This document shows positions 22,692-33,869 of a stretch of DNA of 34,945 nucleotides, in pieces. Position 1 is the stretch's first letter. Each line of letters begins with the position of its first letter. This DNA comes from Pseudomonadota bacterium. Its GTDB lineage: Bacteria > Pseudomonadota > Gammaproteobacteria > Burkholderiales > Thiobacillaceae. The translations under genes were made by a program, and so were the position numbers. The stretch lies in contig JAJZTS010000020.1 in NCBI GenBank assembly GCA_021848725.1, positions 1 to 34,945 on the forward strand, in the 5' to 3' direction. Below the pieces are notes generated by a model. It searched no databases and had not been told where the DNA came from. It saw only the letters and a program-made list of their open reading frames with translations.

Positions 22692-23959
22692 GCACCAAGG
22701 TTTGCATGTGGACGCTGGACCACCCGGAGCCGGCCTCGCTCAAGACTTATGTCGCCAATGGCGGCTACGAGGCCTTGAAAAAGGTGCTGGCCGAGAAGAT
22801 GCCGGCCGAGCAGATCATCGAACAGGTCAAGCTCAGCGGCCTGCGCGGCCGCGGCGGCGCCGGCTTCCCGACCGGCCTTAAATGGAGCTTCATGCCGCGC
22901 CAGTTCCCGGGCGACAAGTACGTCGTCTGCAACACCGACGAGGGCGAGCCGGGCACCTTCAAGGACCGCGACATCCTGCGCTTCAATCCGCATCAGTTGA
23001 TCGAGGGCATGGTCATCGCCGGTTACACCCTGGGCGCCAAGGCCGGCTACAACTACATCCACGGCGAGATCTTCGAGTCCTATCTCGATTTCGAACGCGC
23101 CCTGGAAGAGGCCCGCGCCGCCGGTTTTCTCGGCAAGAATATCTGCGGCAGCGGCTGGGACTACGACATCCACGCCCATCAGGGTTATGGCGCCTATATC
23201 TGCGGCGAGGAGACCGCGCTGCTGGAATCGCTCGAAGGCAAGAAGGGCCAGCCCCGGTTCAAGCCGCCGTTCCCGGCCAGCTTCGGTCTCTATGGCAAGC
23301 CGACCACGATCAACAACACCGAGACCCTGGCCTCGATCCCCTGGATCATCCGTCACGGCGGCCAGGCCTTTCTCGACCTGGGCAAACCGAACAACGGCGG
23401 TACCAAGATCTTCTCCGTCTCCGGCCACGTGAACAAACCAGGCAACTATGAAGTGGGCCTGGGCACGCCGTTCGCCGAGTTGCTGGAGATGGCCGGCGGC
23501 GTGCGCACCGGACACAAGCTGAAGGCGGTGATTCCGGGCGGCTCTTCCGCCCCGGTGCTGCCGGCCGAGATCATGATGGACCTGACCCTGGACTTCGACG
23601 CCATCGCCAAGGCCGGCTCCATGCTCGGTTCGGGCGCAGTGATCGTGATGGACGACAGCGTCTGTATGGTCCAGGCCCTGGAGCGCTTGGCCTATTTCTA
23701 CTTCGAGGAATCCTGCGGCCAGTGCACACCCTGCCGCGAAGGCACCGGCTGGATGTATCGGGTGGTCAAGCGCATCGAACATGGCGAAGGCCGGCCGGAA
23801 GACCTCGATCTTTTGATGAGCGTCGGCAACAGCATCGCCGGCCGCACCATCTGCGCCCTGGGCGATGCCGCGGTCGGCCCGGTGCAGAGCTTCATCAAGC
23901 ACTTCCGCAAGGAATTCGAGTACCACATCGAGAACAAGAAATGCATGGTGGGTGGCTGA
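22688..23959 (+). CDS. nuoF: NADH:quinone oxidoreductase subunit F (NADH/FMN site)
   Basis: The 51-kDa-type subunit, 423 aa, where NADH is oxidised by FMN. The nucleotide-binding glycine-rich [10 protein letters not shown] is at 54-63. The conserved [11 protein letters not shown] is at 84-94. Cluster N3 ligands are Cys343, Cys346 and Cys349 ([12 protein letters not shown]) plus Cys389 (RTICALGD). It starts inside the last codons of nuoE and is followed by nuoG after one base. Confidence 0.98.
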   Translation: MSTKVCMWTLDHPEPASLKTYVANGGYEALKKVLAEKMPAEQIIEQVKLSGLRGRGGAGFPTGLKWSFMPRQFPGDKYVVCNTDEGEPGTFKDRDILRFNPHQLIEGMVIAGYTLGAKAGYNYIHGEIFESYLDFERALEEARAAGFLGKNICGSGWDYDIHAHQGYGAYICGEETALLESLEGKKGQPRFKPPFPASFGLYGKPTTINNTETLASIPWIIRHGGQAFLDLGKPNNGGTKIFSVSGHVNKPGNYEVGLGTPFAELLEMAGGVRTGHKLKAVIPGGSSAPVLPAEIMMDLTLDFDAIAKAGSMLGSGAVIVMDDSVCMVQALERLAYFYFEESCGQCTPCREGTGWMYRVVKRIEHGEGRPEDLDLLMSVGNSIAGRTICALGDAAVGPVQSFIKHFRKEFEYHIENKKCMVGG

Positions 23960-23960
23960 C

Positions 23961-26279
23961 ATGCCAGTAATCGAGATAGACGGCAAGACGGTCGAGGTCG
24001 CGCAGGGCGCGACCTTGATGGATGCCGCCAACCAGGCGGGCATCTTCATCCCGCATTTTTGCTACCACAAGAAACTCAGCATCGCGGCCAACTGCCGCAT
24101 GTGTCTGGTCGAAGTGGAGAAGGCGCCCAAGCCGCTGCCGGCCTGTGCCACCCCGGTGACCGAGGGCATGAAGGTGCGCACCCATTCCGCCAAGGCGGTC
24201 GACGCCCAGAAGGGCGTGATGGAACTCTTGCTGATCAACCATCCGCTCGATTGCCCGATCTGCGACCAGGGCGGTGAATGCCAGTTGCAAGACCTCGCCG
24301 TCGGTTATGGCGGCAGCGCCTCGCGCTATGCCGAGCCCAAGCGGGTGGTGCAGGAAAAGGACCTCGGTCCGCTGGTGGCGACCGACATGACCCGCTGCAT
24401 CCACTGCAGCCGTTGCGTGCGTTTCACCCAGGAGATCGCCGGCCGCATGGAACTGGGCATGGTCCATCGCGGCGAGCACACCGAGGTGATGCCTTTCCTC
24501 GAGCAGCAGGTCACTTCCGAGCTGTCCGGCAACGTGATCGACCTGTGCCCGGTCGGTGCGCTGACTTCCAAGCCTTTCCGCTACAGCGCCCGCGCCTGGG
24601 AGTTGGGCCGGCGCAAGAGCGTCAGCCCGCATGACGGCCTGGGCGCTAACCTGATCCTGCACGTCAAGGACAACAAGGTCTACCGCGCGGTGCCGCAGGA
24701 CAACGAAGCCATCAACGAATGCTGGCTGGCCGACCGCGACCGTTTCGCCTACGAGGCGCTCAATTCCGAAGAGCGGCTGACCCGGCCCATGGTGCGCGAT
24801 GGCGACAAGTGGATCGAGGTCGATTGGCAAAAGGCACTGACCCAAGCCGCCGGCGCCTTGCGCGTGCTGCGCGAGACCCATGGCGGCAATAGCTTGGCGG
24901 CCATGGCCTCGCCGCATCAGACCGTGGAAGAACTGCATCTCTTGCAGAAGTTGATGCGTGCCCTGGGCAGCGAGCAGGTCGAGCATCGCCTGGCTCAGGC
25001 CGACTTCTCCGGCGATGGCCAGCGCAAGGGCGCCACGTGGCTGGGCATGCCGATTGCCGAACTGAATCAATTGCAGCGCGTGCTGCTGGTCGGTGCCACG
25101 TTGCGCAAAGAACAACCCTTGATCGCTCAGCGCCTGCGCCAGGCCGTGAAGTGGGGCGCGCAGCTCAATGTCGTGCACGCGGCGGATGACGAACTCAATT
25201 GCCACGTCGCCAATAAGCTGATTTCCAAGCCGACGGCTTGGGTCAATGCCTTGGCCCAGGTCGCCAAGGCCCTGCAGCAGGCCGGCGCCAATCTGCCGGC
25301 CGAAGTGGCCGGGCAGGTGAGTGGCGTGACGGTATCCGATGCCGCGCGTGCCATCGCTGCCAGCTTGCAAGGTGGCGAACACAAGGCCGTGTTGCTCGGC
25401 GCTGTGGCGCAGAACCATCCGGCGGCGGCGCAGCTGCATCAATTGGCGGCGGCGATTGCCGAGGCCACCGGCGCCAAGTTGGGTTTCCTGTCACCCTCGG
25501 CCAACAGCGTCGGCGCGCAGATCGTCAACGCCCAGTCCAGCGCGCTTGCCCAGGACGCCAAGGGCTATCTCCTGCTCGGCACGGAGCCGGAGCTCGATGG
25601 CCACGACGGCGGCAAATTGTTCAAGGCCCTGGACCAGGCCGAGTTTGTCGTCGCGCTGACCGCCTTCAAGGGCCGGGTCATGGACTACGCCGACGTGCTG
25701 TTGCCGATCGCGCCGTTCAGCGAGACGGCCGGCAGCTTCATCAATGTGGAAGGCCGCTTGCAGGCCTTCAACCCGGCGGTCAAGCCGCAGGGCGAGGCGC
25801 GTCCGGCTTGGAAGGTGTTGCGCGTGTTGGGTAATCAATTCAACCTCGCCGGCTTCGAGCACAACAGCGCGGAAGAGGTGCGGGCCGAGGCCCTGGCCCA
25901 AGGTGAGGCCGACATCGCCGCGCGACTCGACAATGGCATCGCCGGCATTACGCTCCAGGCGCTTGCCGCGCAGGAGGGCCTAGAGCGTCTGGGCGAGACG
26001 CCGAGCTATCAACTCGATCCGCTCACGCGTCGCGCGCCGGCCTTGCAGCAAACTCAGGATGCGCTCGATGCCGCTTGTGCCTGGGCCAGCGGCGGCTTGA
26101 TCAATCGCTTGGGCCTGGTGGCCGAGGCGCAAGTGCGGGTGAAACAAGCCGGTGGCGAGGCGGTGCTGCGCCTGCGCCGCGACGATCGCCTGCCCGACGA
26201 CGTGCTGCGTGTTGCCGTTGGCCCGTTGACTGCCGGCTTAGGCCCACGTTTCGGCGCCATCAGTCTGGAGGCCGTATGA
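23961..26279 (+). CDS. nuoG: NADH:quinone oxidoreductase subunit G
   Basis: The 75-kDa-type subunit, 772 aa, carrying the electron wire of the peripheral arm. Ligands are visible for N1b (Cys34, Cys45, Cys48, Cys62), N5 (His94, Cys98, Cys101, Cys107) and N4 (Cys146, Cys149, Cys152, Cys196). A molybdopterin-oxidoreductase-like fold without cofactor follows. The extra CxxCxxxC set of cluster N7, present in Escherichia coli NuoG, is not seen after residue 200, so this is the N7-lacking type. The ATG at 23961 gives [13 protein letters not shown]; the 32 upstream residues shadow nuoF. The end overlaps nuoH by four bases. Confidence 0.97.
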   Translation: MPVIEIDGKTVEVAQGATLMDAANQAGIFIPHFCYHKKLSIAANCRMCLVEVEKAPKPLPACATPVTEGMKVRTHSAKAVDAQKGVMELLLINHPLDCPICDQGGECQLQDLAVGYGGSASRYAEPKRVVQEKDLGPLVATDMTRCIHCSRCVRFTQEIAGRMELGMVHRGEHTEVMPFLEQQVTSELSGNVIDLCPVGALTSKPFRYSARAWELGRRKSVSPHDGLGANLILHVKDNKVYRAVPQDNEAINECWLADRDRFAYEALNSEERLTRPMVRDGDKWIEVDWQKALTQAAGALRVLRETHGGNSLAAMASPHQTVEELHLLQKLMRALGSEQVEHRLAQADFSGDGQRKGATWLGMPIAELNQLQRVLLVGATLRKEQPLIAQRLRQAVKWGAQLNVVHAADDELNCHVANKLISKPTAWVNALAQVAKALQQAGANLPAEVAGQVSGVTVSDAARAIAASLQGGEHKAVLLGAVAQNHPAAAQLHQLAAAIAEATGAKLGFLSPSANSVGAQIVNAQSSALAQDAKGYLLLGTEPELDGHDGGKLFKALDQAEFVVALTAFKGRVMDYADVLLPIAPFSETAGSFINVEGRLQAFNPAVKPQGEARPAWKVLRVLGNQFNLAGFEHNSAEEVRAEALAQGEADIAARLDNGIAGITLQALAAQEGLERLGETPSYQLDPLTRRAPALQQTQDALDAACAWASGGLINRLGLVAEAQVRVKQAGGEAVLRLRRDDRLPDDVLRVAVGPLTAGLGPRFGAISLEAV

Positions 26280-27298
26280 CCTTGGATTACTTCGCCAACC
26301 TGCTCGGGCCGGCCTGGCTGCCGCTGTGGACCTTGGTCAAGATCGTCGCCATCGTCGCGCCCTTGATGATCGCCGTGGCCTATCTCACCCTGGCCGAGCG
26401 CAAGGTGATCGGCTACATGCAGGTGCGCCTCGGCCCGAACCGGGTTGGGCCCAAGGGCCTGCTGCAACCGCTGGCCGACGGCCTCAAGCTCCTGTTCAAG
26501 GAGATCATCATTCCGTCCGGCGCCAACAAGGGCCTGTTCCTGCTGGCCCCGGTGCTGGCCTTGGCCCCGGCGCTGGCGGCGTGGGCGGTGATCCCGTTCA
26601 CCGACAGCCTGGTGCTGGCCGACATCGACGCCGGTCTGTTGTTCGTCATGGCGATCACCTCGATGGGGGTCTATGGCGTCATCGTCGCCGGTTGGGCGTC
26701 CAACTCGAAATACGCCTTCTTGGGCAGCCTGCGTTCCGCCGCGCAGATCGTCTCTTACGAAATCGCCATGGGCTTCGCCCTGGTCGGCGTGCTGATGAGC
26801 GCGCGGAGCCTGAACCTGACCGACATCGTGCAGGCCCAGGCCGGCGGCCTGTTCCAGTGGTACTGGCTGCCCTTGTTCCCGCTGTTCCTGGTCTACCTGA
26901 TCTCCGGCGTGGCCGAGACCAACCGGGCGCCGTTCGACGTGGCCGAGGGCGAGTCCGAGATCGTCGCCGGCTTCCACGTCGAATACTCGGGCATGGCCTT
27001 CGCCGTGTTCTTCCTGGCCGAATACGCCAACATGATCCTGGTCGCCACCCTGACCGCCATCATGTTCCTCGGCGGCTGGCTGTCGCCGATCCCCGGCGTG
27101 GCCGACGGCTTCATCTGGCTGGCGGCCAAGGTCAGCTTCGTCTTGTTCCTGTTCCTCTGGTTCCGCGCCACTTTCCCGCGTTATCGCTACGACCAGATCA
27201 TGCGTCTGGGTTGGAAGGTGTTCATCCCGGTCACCCTGGTCTGGCTGCTGGTCGTGGGTGCGCTGATGCAGACCCCGCTGGCCTACCTATTTCACTGA
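26276..27298 (+). CDS. nuoH: NADH:quinone oxidoreductase subunit H
   Basis: The membrane subunit linking the quinone site to the proton-pumping arm, 340 aa with about eight transmembrane helices. Conserved blocks include [37 protein letters not shown] near the N terminus and the acidic loop [40 protein letters not shown]. The ATG at 26276 overlaps the nuoG stop, giving [14 protein letters not shown]. nuoI follows after nine bases. Confidence 0.98.
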   Translation: MTLDYFANLLGPAWLPLWTLVKIVAIVAPLMIAVAYLTLAERKVIGYMQVRLGPNRVGPKGLLQPLADGLKLLFKEIIIPSGANKGLFLLAPVLALAPALAAWAVIPFTDSLVLADIDAGLLFVMAITSMGVYGVIVAGWASNSKYAFLGSLRSAAQIVSYEIAMGFALVGVLMSARSLNLTDIVQAQAGGLFQWYWLPLFPLFLVYLISGVAETNRAPFDVAEGESEIVAGFHVEYSGMAFAVFFLAEYANMILVATLTAIMFLGGWLSPIPGVADGFIWLAAKVSFVLFLFLWFRATFPRYRYDQIMRLGWKVFIPVTLVWLLVVGALMQTPLAYLFH

Positions 27299-27307
27299 GG
27301 GCTTGTC

Positions 27308-27799
27308 ATGTTGACTCGGATCAAGCACTTCTTCGACACCTTCCTGCTCACCGAGTTGGTGCGCGGCATGGCCCTGACCGGCCGCTATTTCTATGCGCGC
27401 AAGATCACCGTGCAGTATCCCGAGGAGCGGACGCCGCAGAGCCCGCGCTTCCGCGGCCTGCACGCGCAACGGCGCTACCCGAACGGCGAGGAGCGTTGCA
27501 TCGCCTGCAAGTTGTGCGAGGCGGTGTGCCCGGCCCTGGCCATCCAGATCGAATCGGAACAGCGCGACGACGGTAGCCGCCGTACCACCCGCTACGATAT
27601 CGACCTGACCAAGTGCATCTTCTGCGGCTTCTGCGAAGAGGCCTGCCCGGTCGACGCCATCGTCGAGACCCGCATCTACGAGTATCACGGCGAGCAGCGG
27701 GGCGACCTGTATTACACCAAAGAGATGTTGCTCGCCGTGGGCGACAAATACGAAGCGCAGATCGCCCAAGACCGGGCGGCCGACGCGCCTTATCGATAA
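27308..27799 (+). CDS. nuoI: NADH:quinone oxidoreductase subunit I (clusters N6a/N6b)
   Basis: The 23-kDa-type ferredoxin subunit, 163 aa, passing electrons to N2. Two 4Fe-4S motifs are intact: [12 protein letters not shown] (Cys64, Cys67, Cys70, Cys74) and [12 protein letters not shown] (Cys103, Cys106, Cys109, Cys113). An N-terminal amphipathic part ([29 protein letters not shown]) would lie on the membrane surface. GAGGG upstream supports the ATG at 27308. Confidence 0.98.
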   Translation: MLTRIKHFFDTFLLTELVRGMALTGRYFYARKITVQYPEERTPQSPRFRGLHAQRRYPNGEERCIACKLCEAVCPALAIQIESEQRDDGSRRTTRYDIDLTKCIFCGFCEEACPVDAIVETRIYEYHGEQRGDLYYTKEMLLAVGDKYEAQIAQDRAADAPYR

Positions 27800-27826
27800 T
27801 GCACGCAAAGCGCTGACGGACACGCA

Positions 27827-28453
27827 ATGGAATTCACCAGCCTGGTTTTCTATCTCTTCTCCGCCATCCTGCTCTTGAGCGGGCTGCGCGTGATCACCGC
27901 CAAGAACCCGGTGCATGCGGCGCTGGCCTTGGTGCTGGCCTTCTTCACCGCCGGCTGCATCTGGATGCTGCTCGAGGCCGAGTTCCTCGCCATCACCCTG
28001 GTGCTGGTCTATATCGGCGCGGTGATGGTGCTGTTCCTGTTCGTGGTGATGATGCTCGATATCAACCTCGAAGAGATGCGGCGCGGTTTCTGGGACAACC
28101 TGCCTGTGGCCGCCTTGGTCGCCACCTTGATGGTGCTGGAGATGGCCACCGTGCTGAGCAGCGGTTATTTCGATTACGCCACCCCGCTGGCGAAACCGGC
28201 CGGCTACAGCAATACCAAGGAATTGGGGCTGCTGCTCTATACCGATTACGTCTACCCCTTCGAGCTGGCGGCGGTCATTCTGCTGGTGGCCATGGTCGCG
28301 GCCATCGGCCTGACCCTGCGCCGGCGGCCCGGCCGCAAGTGGGTGGACCCGGCCAAGCAGATCGAGGTGAAGCGCGGCGACCGCATCCGCTTGGTGTCGC
28401 TCGCCCCGCAAAAACCGGCGGCAGCCAAGGCCGCCGAAGAGGAGGAAGCATGA
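27827..28453 (+). CDS. nuoJ: NADH:quinone oxidoreductase subunit J
   Basis: A membrane-arm subunit, 208 aa, with five hydrophobic helices (about 5-22, 29-48, 55-78, 92-112 and 145-165). The [27 protein letters not shown] segment contains the conserved region that includes the pi-bulge helix in solved structures. A charged Lys/Ala-rich cytoplasmic tail ends the protein. The ATG at 27827 follows nuoI by 27 bases. Its stop overlaps the nuoK start. Confidence 0.96.
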   Translation: MEFTSLVFYLFSAILLLSGLRVITAKNPVHAALALVLAFFTAGCIWMLLEAEFLAITLVLVYIGAVMVLFLFVVMMLDINLEEMRRGFWDNLPVAALVATLMVLEMATVLSSGYFDYATPLAKPAGYSNTKELGLLLYTDYVYPFELAAVILLVAMVAAIGLTLRRRPGRKWVDPAKQIEVKRGDRIRLVSLAPQKPAAAKAAEEEEA

Positions 28454-28755
28454 TCGGCCTATCCCACTATCTCATGCTCGGCGCGCTCCTGTTTGCGATC
28501 AGCGTGCTCGGCATCTTCCTCAACCGCAAGAATGTGATCATCCTGCTGATGGCGATCGAGCTGATGCTGTTGGCGGTGAACATGAACTTCGTCGCCTTCT
28601 CGCACTATTTGGGCGATAGCGCCGGCCAGGTCTTCGTCTTCTTCATCCTGACCGTGGCGGCGGCCGAGTCGGCCATCGGTCTGGCCATTTTGATCGTGCT
28701 GTTCCGCAACCTGCGCACGATCAACGTCAACGACCTCGATCACCTGAAAGGCTGA
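28450..28755 (+). CDS. nuoK: NADH:quinone oxidoreductase subunit K
   Basis: A small membrane subunit, 101 aa, with three helices. Two conserved glutamates of the proton path are visible: one in [16 protein letters not shown] and one in [13 protein letters not shown]. The protein is of the MrpC family. The ATG at 28450 overlaps the nuoJ stop (ATGA), with GAGGAAG just upstream. nuoL follows seven bases after the stop. Confidence 0.97.
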   Translation: MIGLSHYLMLGALLFAISVLGIFLNRKNVIILLMAIELMLLAVNMNFVAFSHYLGDSAGQVFVFFILTVAAAESAIGLAILIVLFRNLRTINVNDLDHLKG

Positions 28756-28762
28756 CATCGGC

Positions 28763-30748
28763 ATGGACATGAAAAGCCTTTACCTGCTGGTGCCGCTGGC
28801 CCCGTTGGCCGGCGCCGTCATTGCCGGCCTGTTCGGCAAGGCCGTCGGCCGCCGCGGCGCGCACGGCATTACCATCCTCGGCGTGCTGATCGCCTTCCTC
28901 GCCTCGCTGGCGATCTTCCAAGATGTGCTGACCGGCAACACCTTCAACGGCCCGGTCTACACCTGGCTGGTCTCCGGCAATGTCAATTTCGAGGTCGGCT
29001 TCCTGATCGACCGCTTGTCCGCGCTGATGATGCTGGTGGTGACCTTCGTCTCGCTCATGGTGCACATCTACACCATCGGCTACATGGCCGACGACCCGGG
29101 CTATCAGCGCTTCTTCAGCTACATCAGCCTGTTCACCTTCTCCATGCTGATGCTGGTGATGAGCAACAACTTCCTCCAGCTCTTCTTCGGCTGGGAGGCG
29201 GTGGGCCTGGTGTCCTACCTGCTGATCGGCTTCTGGTACACCCGCGAGTCGGCGATCTACGCCAACCTCAAGGCCTTCCTGGTCAACCGCGTCGGCGACT
29301 TCGGCTTCCTGCTCGGCATCGGCCTGGTGCTGGCCTGGTTCGGCAGCCTGGACTACGCCCAGGTGTTCCAGGCGGCGCCGCAATTCGCCAGCCACACCAT
29401 CTCGCTGATCCCGGGCGAGACCTGGTCGCTGCTGACGGTGATCTGCATCCTGCTGTTCATCGGCGCCATGGGCAAGAGCGCGCAGTTCCCGCTGCATGTC
29501 TGGCTGCCCGACTCGATGGAAGGTCCGACCCCGATCTCCGCGCTGATCCACGCCGCGACCATGGTCACCGCCGGTATCTTCATGGTCGCCCGCATGTCGC
29601 CGCTGTTCGAATTGTCCGAGACCGCGCTGTCGGTGGTCATGGTCATCGGCGCCATCACCGCGCTGTTCATGGCCTTCCTCGGCCTGATCCAGAACGACAT
29701 CAAGCGGGTGGTCGCCTATTCCACCCTGTCCCAGCTCGGTTACATGACCGTGGCCCTGGGCGCTTCGGCCTACGGCGCGGCGATCTTCCACCTGATGACC
29801 CACGCCTTCTTCAAGGCCCTGCTGTTCCTCGGCGCCGGCTCGGTGATCATCGCGATGCACCACGAGCAGGACATGCGCCACATGGGCGGCCTCAAGAAGT
29901 ACATGCCGATCACCTACTGGACCGCGCTGATCGGCTCGCTCGCCCTGGCCGGCATCCCGCCGTTCGCCGGCTTCTTCTCCAAGGACGCCATCATCGAGGC
30001 GGTCGGCGCCTCGCACCTGGCCGGCTCCGGCTTCGCCTATTTCGCGGTACTGGCCGGCGTCTTCGTCACCGCTTTCTACAGCTTCCGCATGCTGTTCCTG
30101 ACCTTCCACGGCCCCGAGCGTTTCCGCCAGCAGCATCATGACGAGCATCACCACGACGAACATCACCATGCCGTCGAGCCGAAAGAATCGCCCTGGGTGG
30201 TCACCGTGCCCTTGATCCTGCTGGCTGTGCCTTCGGTCTATGCCGGCTGGGCCTATATCCAGCCCTTGCTGGTCGACGGCTGGTTCGGCAGCGCCATCGT
30301 GGTCGCCCATGAGCATGACGTGCTCGGCCATCTGGCCGAAGAATGGCACGGTGTCGGCGGCTTTATCCGGCACGGCGTCATGGCCCTGCCGTTCTGGCTG
30401 GCGCTGGCCGGCATCGCCACCGCCTATGTCTTCTATATGGTGCGCAAAGATCTGCCCGAGTTGGTGCGGCGCAAGAGCGGCATCGTCTATGCCATCCTCG
30501 AGCGCAAATATGGCTTCGACGACTTCAACGACTGGTTCTTCGCCGGCGGCGCGCGCAAGCTCGGCGGCCGCTTGTGGCGCTGGGGCGATGTCACCGCCAT
30601 CGACGGCTGGCTGGTCAACGGCTCGGCTCGGCTGGTCGGCGTCATCGCCGATCTGGCGCATCAACTACAGACCGGTCGCATCTACCACTATGCCTTCGCC
30701 ATGATCCTCGGCGTGGTGTTTTTGGCGACTTGGTTCGTGCAACCTTAA
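28763..30748 (+). CDS. nuoL: NADH:quinone oxidoreductase subunit L
   Basis: The distal proton-pumping, antiporter-like subunit with the long lateral helix, 661 aa. Key residues are Glu145 in FFGWEAVGLVSYLLIGFWY and Lys238 in GAMGKSAQFPLHVWLPDSMEGPTPISALIHAATMV. Residues 458-469 form a striking His cluster (HHDEHHHDEHHH, 8 His of 12) in the loop before the C-terminal helices. ATG codons at 28763 and 28769 are both possible; the ribosome-binding site is weak. nuoM starts 25 bases after the stop. Confidence 0.98.
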   Translation: MDMKSLYLLVPLAPLAGAVIAGLFGKAVGRRGAHGITILGVLIAFLASLAIFQDVLTGNTFNGPVYTWLVSGNVNFEVGFLIDRLSALMMLVVTFVSLMVHIYTIGYMADDPGYQRFFSYISLFTFSMLMLVMSNNFLQLFFGWEAVGLVSYLLIGFWYTRESAIYANLKAFLVNRVGDFGFLLGIGLVLAWFGSLDYAQVFQAAPQFASHTISLIPGETWSLLTVICILLFIGAMGKSAQFPLHVWLPDSMEGPTPISALIHAATMVTAGIFMVARMSPLFELSETALSVVMVIGAITALFMAFLGLIQNDIKRVVAYSTLSQLGYMTVALGASAYGAAIFHLMTHAFFKALLFLGAGSVIIAMHHEQDMRHMGGLKKYMPITYWTALIGSLALAGIPPFAGFFSKDAIIEAVGASHLAGSGFAYFAVLAGVFVTAFYSFRMLFLTFHGPERFRQQHHDEHHHDEHHHAVEPKESPWVVTVPLILLAVPSVYAGWAYIQPLLVDGWFGSAIVVAHEHDVLGHLAEEWHGVGGFIRHGVMALPFWLALAGIATAYVFYMVRKDLPELVRRKSGIVYAILERKYGFDDFNDWFFAGGARKLGGRLWRWGDVTAIDGWLVNGSARLVGVIADLAHQLQTGRIYHYAFAMILGVVFLATWFVQP

Positions 30749-30773
30749 TTAGAGAACGCGCTCGGGAACGTAC

Positions 30774-32261
30774 ATGATCGAAGGCATTGGAATCCTCAGC
30801 CTCACCATTTGGGTGCCCATCGTGGCCGGCCTGTTCATCCTGGCCAGCGGCGGCGACCGTTCGGCCGACGGCCAGCGGGCCATCGCCTTGGTCGGCGCCT
30901 TGGCCGGCTTCCTGGTCGCGCTGCCGTTGTGGACCGGCTTCGACGCCAAGACGGCGGCGATGCAGTTCGAGGAAATGGCGCCCTGGGTGCCGCTCATCAA
31001 TATCAACTACCACCTCGGCGTCGACGGCATCTCGATGCCCTTCATCCTGCTCAACAGCTTCACCACCCTGCTGGTGGTGCTGGCCGGCTGGCAGGTGATC
31101 CAGACCAAGGTCGGCCAATACATGGCCGCCTTCCTCATCCAGTCCGGCCTGATCAACGGCGTGTTCGCTGCGCTCGACGGCGTGCTGTTCTACGCCTTTT
31201 TCGAGGCCATGCTGATCCCGCTGTACATCATCATCGGCGTCTGGGGCGGGCCGAACCGGGTCTATGCGGCGATCAAGTTCTTCCTTTACACCTTGCTCGG
31301 CTCCTTGCTGATGATGGTGGCGCTGATCTTCCTGTTCTTCCAGAGCGGCGGCAGCTTCGAGATTTTGGATTGGCAGCGGGTGCCGATCGGCATGACCGCG
31401 CAGATCCTGCTGTTCGTCGCCTTCTTCTTCGCCTTCGCGGTCAAGGTGCCGATGTGGCCGGTGCACACCTGGCTGCCCGACGCCCACGTCGAGGCGCCGA
31501 CCGGCGGCTCGGTGGTGCTGGCGGCGATTACCTTGAAGGTGGGCGCCTACGGTTTCCTGCGCTTCGCCATGCCCATCGCGCCCGACGCCGCGCACGAACT
31601 ATCCGGCCTGATGATCGCGCTGTCGCTGATCGCTGTGGTCTATATCGGCCTGGTCGCCCTGGTCCAGTCCGACATGAAGAAACTGATCGCCTATTCCTCC
31701 ATCGCGCACATGGGCTTCGTCACCCTGGGCTTCTTCATCTTCCAGCCGCTCGGCGTCGAGGGCGGCTTGGTGCAGATGATCTCGCACGGCTTCATCTCCG
31801 CCGCGCTGTTCCTCTGCATTGGTGTCATGTACGACCGCCTGCATTCGCGCCAGATCGCCGACTACGGCGGCGTGGTCAACGCCATGCCCAAATTCGCCGC
31901 CCTGTTCATGCTGTTCGCCATGGCCAATGCCGGCCTGCCGGCCACCTCCGGCTTCGTCGGCGAGTTCATGGTCATCCTGGGCACCATCAAGGTGAACTTC
32001 TGGTATGCCTTCGCCGCGGCGCTGACCCTGATCTTCGGCGCCGCCTATACCCTGTGGATGTACAAGCGGGTGGTGTTCGGCCCGGTGACCAACGACAAGG
32101 TGGCGGCGATGCAGGACATCGATAGCCGCGAATTCCTGGTGCTGGCGCTGCTGGCGATCTGCGTGCTCGGCATGGGCCTGTACCCGCTGCCGGTGACCGA
32201 GGTCATGCATGCCTCCGTAAACAATCTGCTGGAGCATGTCGCTCACAGCAAGCTGCCCTGA
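30774..32261 (+). CDS. nuoM: NADH:quinone oxidoreductase subunit M
   Basis: An antiporter-like proton-pumping subunit, 495 aa with about 14 helices. The conserved Glu is in [17 protein letters not shown]. The lysine helix is [41 protein letters not shown]. The central [21 protein letters not shown] motif is shared by NuoL, NuoM and NuoN. GGGAACG upstream of the ATG at 30774 is a modest ribosome-binding site. nuoN begins ten bases after the stop. Confidence 0.98.
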   Translation: MIEGIGILSLTIWVPIVAGLFILASGGDRSADGQRAIALVGALAGFLVALPLWTGFDAKTAAMQFEEMAPWVPLININYHLGVDGISMPFILLNSFTTLLVVLAGWQVIQTKVGQYMAAFLIQSGLINGVFAALDGVLFYAFFEAMLIPLYIIIGVWGGPNRVYAAIKFFLYTLLGSLLMMVALIFLFFQSGGSFEILDWQRVPIGMTAQILLFVAFFFAFAVKVPMWPVHTWLPDAHVEAPTGGSVVLAAITLKVGAYGFLRFAMPIAPDAAHELSGLMIALSLIAVVYIGLVALVQSDMKKLIAYSSIAHMGFVTLGFFIFQPLGVEGGLVQMISHGFISAALFLCIGVMYDRLHSRQIADYGGVVNAMPKFAALFMLFAMANAGLPATSGFVGEFMVILGTIKVNFWYAFAAALTLIFGAAYTLWMYKRVVFGPVTNDKVAAMQDIDSREFLVLALLAICVLGMGLYPLPVTEVMHASVNNLLEHVAHSKLP

Positions 32262-32271
32262 CGAGACCGCC

Positions 32272-33711
32272 ATGACGTTGTCGATGCTCAACTTGATGCC
32301 CGCGCTGCCCGAAATCTTCGTGCTCAGCCTCGCCTGCGTGGTCTTGCTGGTCGAGGCCTTCAGCAAGAAGGCGGCTTGGGCCTATACCTTGACCCAGTGG
32401 ACCCTGGTCGGCGCCGGTGTGATCACGTTGTTCAATGCCGACGGCGTCAAGACCTATGCCTTCAACGGCATGTTCGTCGGCGACCTGATGGGCGACGTGC
32501 TCAAGCTGGTCATCTATGCCGCCGCCGTCGTCGCCGTGGCCTATTCCCGCCGCTACTTGCATGACCGCGGCATGTTCCGCGGCGAGTACTTCGCCCTGGT
32601 GCTGTTCGCCGTGCTCGGCATGATGGTGATGGTCTCGGCCAGCCATTTCCTCACCCTCTATCTCGGCCTGGAACTGCTGTCGCTGTCGCTCTATACCCTG
32701 GTCGCGCTGCAACGCGACTCGGCGGTGGCGAGCGAGGCGGCGATGAAGTACTTCGTGCTCGGCGCCCTGGCCTCCGGCTTCCTGCTCTACGGCATGTCCA
32801 TCCTCTACGGCATGACCGGCACCTTGCAGATGGGCCAGTTGATTCAGGCCGTCGACATGACCCACCCCGGCCTGCTCGCCTTCGGCCTGGTCTTCGTCGT
32901 CGCCGGCCTGGCCTTCAAGCTCGGCGCCGCGCCGTTCCACATGTGGGTGCCCGACATCTATCACGGCGCGCCGTCGGCGGTGACCCTGTTCATCGGTTCG
33001 GCGCCCAAGCTGGCCGCCTTCGCCATCGTCATGCGCCTCTTGGTCGACGGCCTGCACCCGGCCGTGGGCGATTGGCAGCAGATGCTGGCGATCATGGCCG
33101 TGCTCTCGCTCGCCATCGGCAACCTGGCGGCGATCATGCAGAGCAACCTCAAGCGCATGCTGGCCTATTCGACCATCGCCCACATGGGCTTCCTCTTGCT
33201 CGGCCTGTTGACCGACAGCTATGCCGGCTACAGCGCCGCGATGTTCTACGTTATCACCTACGCCATCACCAGCCTGGGCGCCTTCGGCATGGTGGTCTAC
33301 CTGTCGCGCGCCGGCTTCGAGGCGGAGCGGCTGGACGACTTCAAGGGCCTCAACGCCAAGCACCCCTGGCTGGCCGCGATCATGGCCATGCTCATGTTCT
33401 CCATGGCCGGCATCCCGCCCTTCGTCGGCTTCTATGCCAAGTTCGTCGTGCTGCAGGCCCTGGTCGGCGCCGGCTGGCTGTGGCTGGCCGTGGCGGCCGT
33501 GGTCTTCTCGCTGATCGGTGCTTTCTACTACCTACGCGTGGTCAAGGTGCTGTACTTCGACGCCCCACATGCCGCCGACATCGTGCCGAGCGGCGGTAGC
33601 GACGTGCGTGCCCTGCTGTCGTTGAACGGCATCGGCATGCTGCTGCTCGGCTTGATGCCGCAACCGCTGCTGGCGCTGTGCGCCTACGCGATCGAGGTTT
33701 CGCTGCAATAA
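32272..33711 (+). CDS. nuoN: NADH:quinone oxidoreductase subunit N
   Basis: The third antiporter-like subunit and last gene of the operon, 479 aa. Motifs include the Glu-bearing [57 protein letters not shown] with its Lys residues, and [23 protein letters not shown]. The ATG at 32272 gives [16 protein letters not shown]; the 12-codon upstream extension has no ribosome-binding site and overlaps the intergenic gap. The stop TAA at 33709-33711 is eight bases before a large inverted-repeat element. Confidence 0.97.
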   Translation: MTLSMLNLMPALPEIFVLSLACVVLLVEAFSKKAAWAYTLTQWTLVGAGVITLFNADGVKTYAFNGMFVGDLMGDVLKLVIYAAAVVAVAYSRRYLHDRGMFRGEYFALVLFAVLGMMVMVSASHFLTLYLGLELLSLSLYTLVALQRDSAVASEAAMKYFVLGALASGFLLYGMSILYGMTGTLQMGQLIQAVDMTHPGLLAFGLVFVVAGLAFKLGAAPFHMWVPDIYHGAPSAVTLFIGSAPKLAAFAIVMRLLVDGLHPAVGDWQQMLAIMAVLSLAIGNLAAIMQSNLKRMLAYSTIAHMGFLLLGLLTDSYAGYSAAMFYVITYAITSLGAFGMVVYLSRAGFEAERLDDFKGLNAKHPWLAAIMAMLMFSMAGIPPFVGFYAKFVVLQALVGAGWLWLAVAAVVFSLIGAFYYLRVVKVLYFDAPHAADIVPSGGSDVRALLSLNGIGMLLLGLMPQPLLALCAYAIEVSLQ

Positions 33712-33718
33712 TCGATAA

Positions 33719-33791
33719 GTAGCCCGGATGCAGGCCATGGGCCGAAATCCGGGTTGATGTCCCGGATTCCGTTTCACTGCATCCGGGCTAC
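33719..33791. repeat. nested inverted-repeat (REP-like) element after nuoN
   Basis: GTAGCCCGGATGCAG (33719-33733) and CTGCATCCGGGCTAC (33777-33791) are perfect 15-bp arms. Inside them AATCCGGG (33746-33753) and CCCGGATT (33761-33768) form a second stem. The 73-base unit would fold as a stem on a stem. The AGCCCGGAT...AATCCGGG wording resembles intergenic repeats dispersed in many proteobacterial genomes. It has no T tract but probably acts as the 3' boundary of the nuo transcript. Up to 33869 nothing else is certain; AAGCCC and GGGCTT at 33820-33848 form only a loose dyad. Confidence 0.75.
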
Positions 33792-33869
33792 GCTTGCTGA
33801 CCCGGACCCTGAGACTCAGAAGCCCGTGTGTGTAATCGCGCAGGGCTTATTGTGCCGGTTTTGAGGGGT

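Noticed and set aside
28727-30664. 645-codon minus-strand frame opposite nuoL
   Set aside because: Rich in His, Asp, Gln and Glu in the pattern produced by reverse-reading membrane-protein codons; nuoL is unambiguous.
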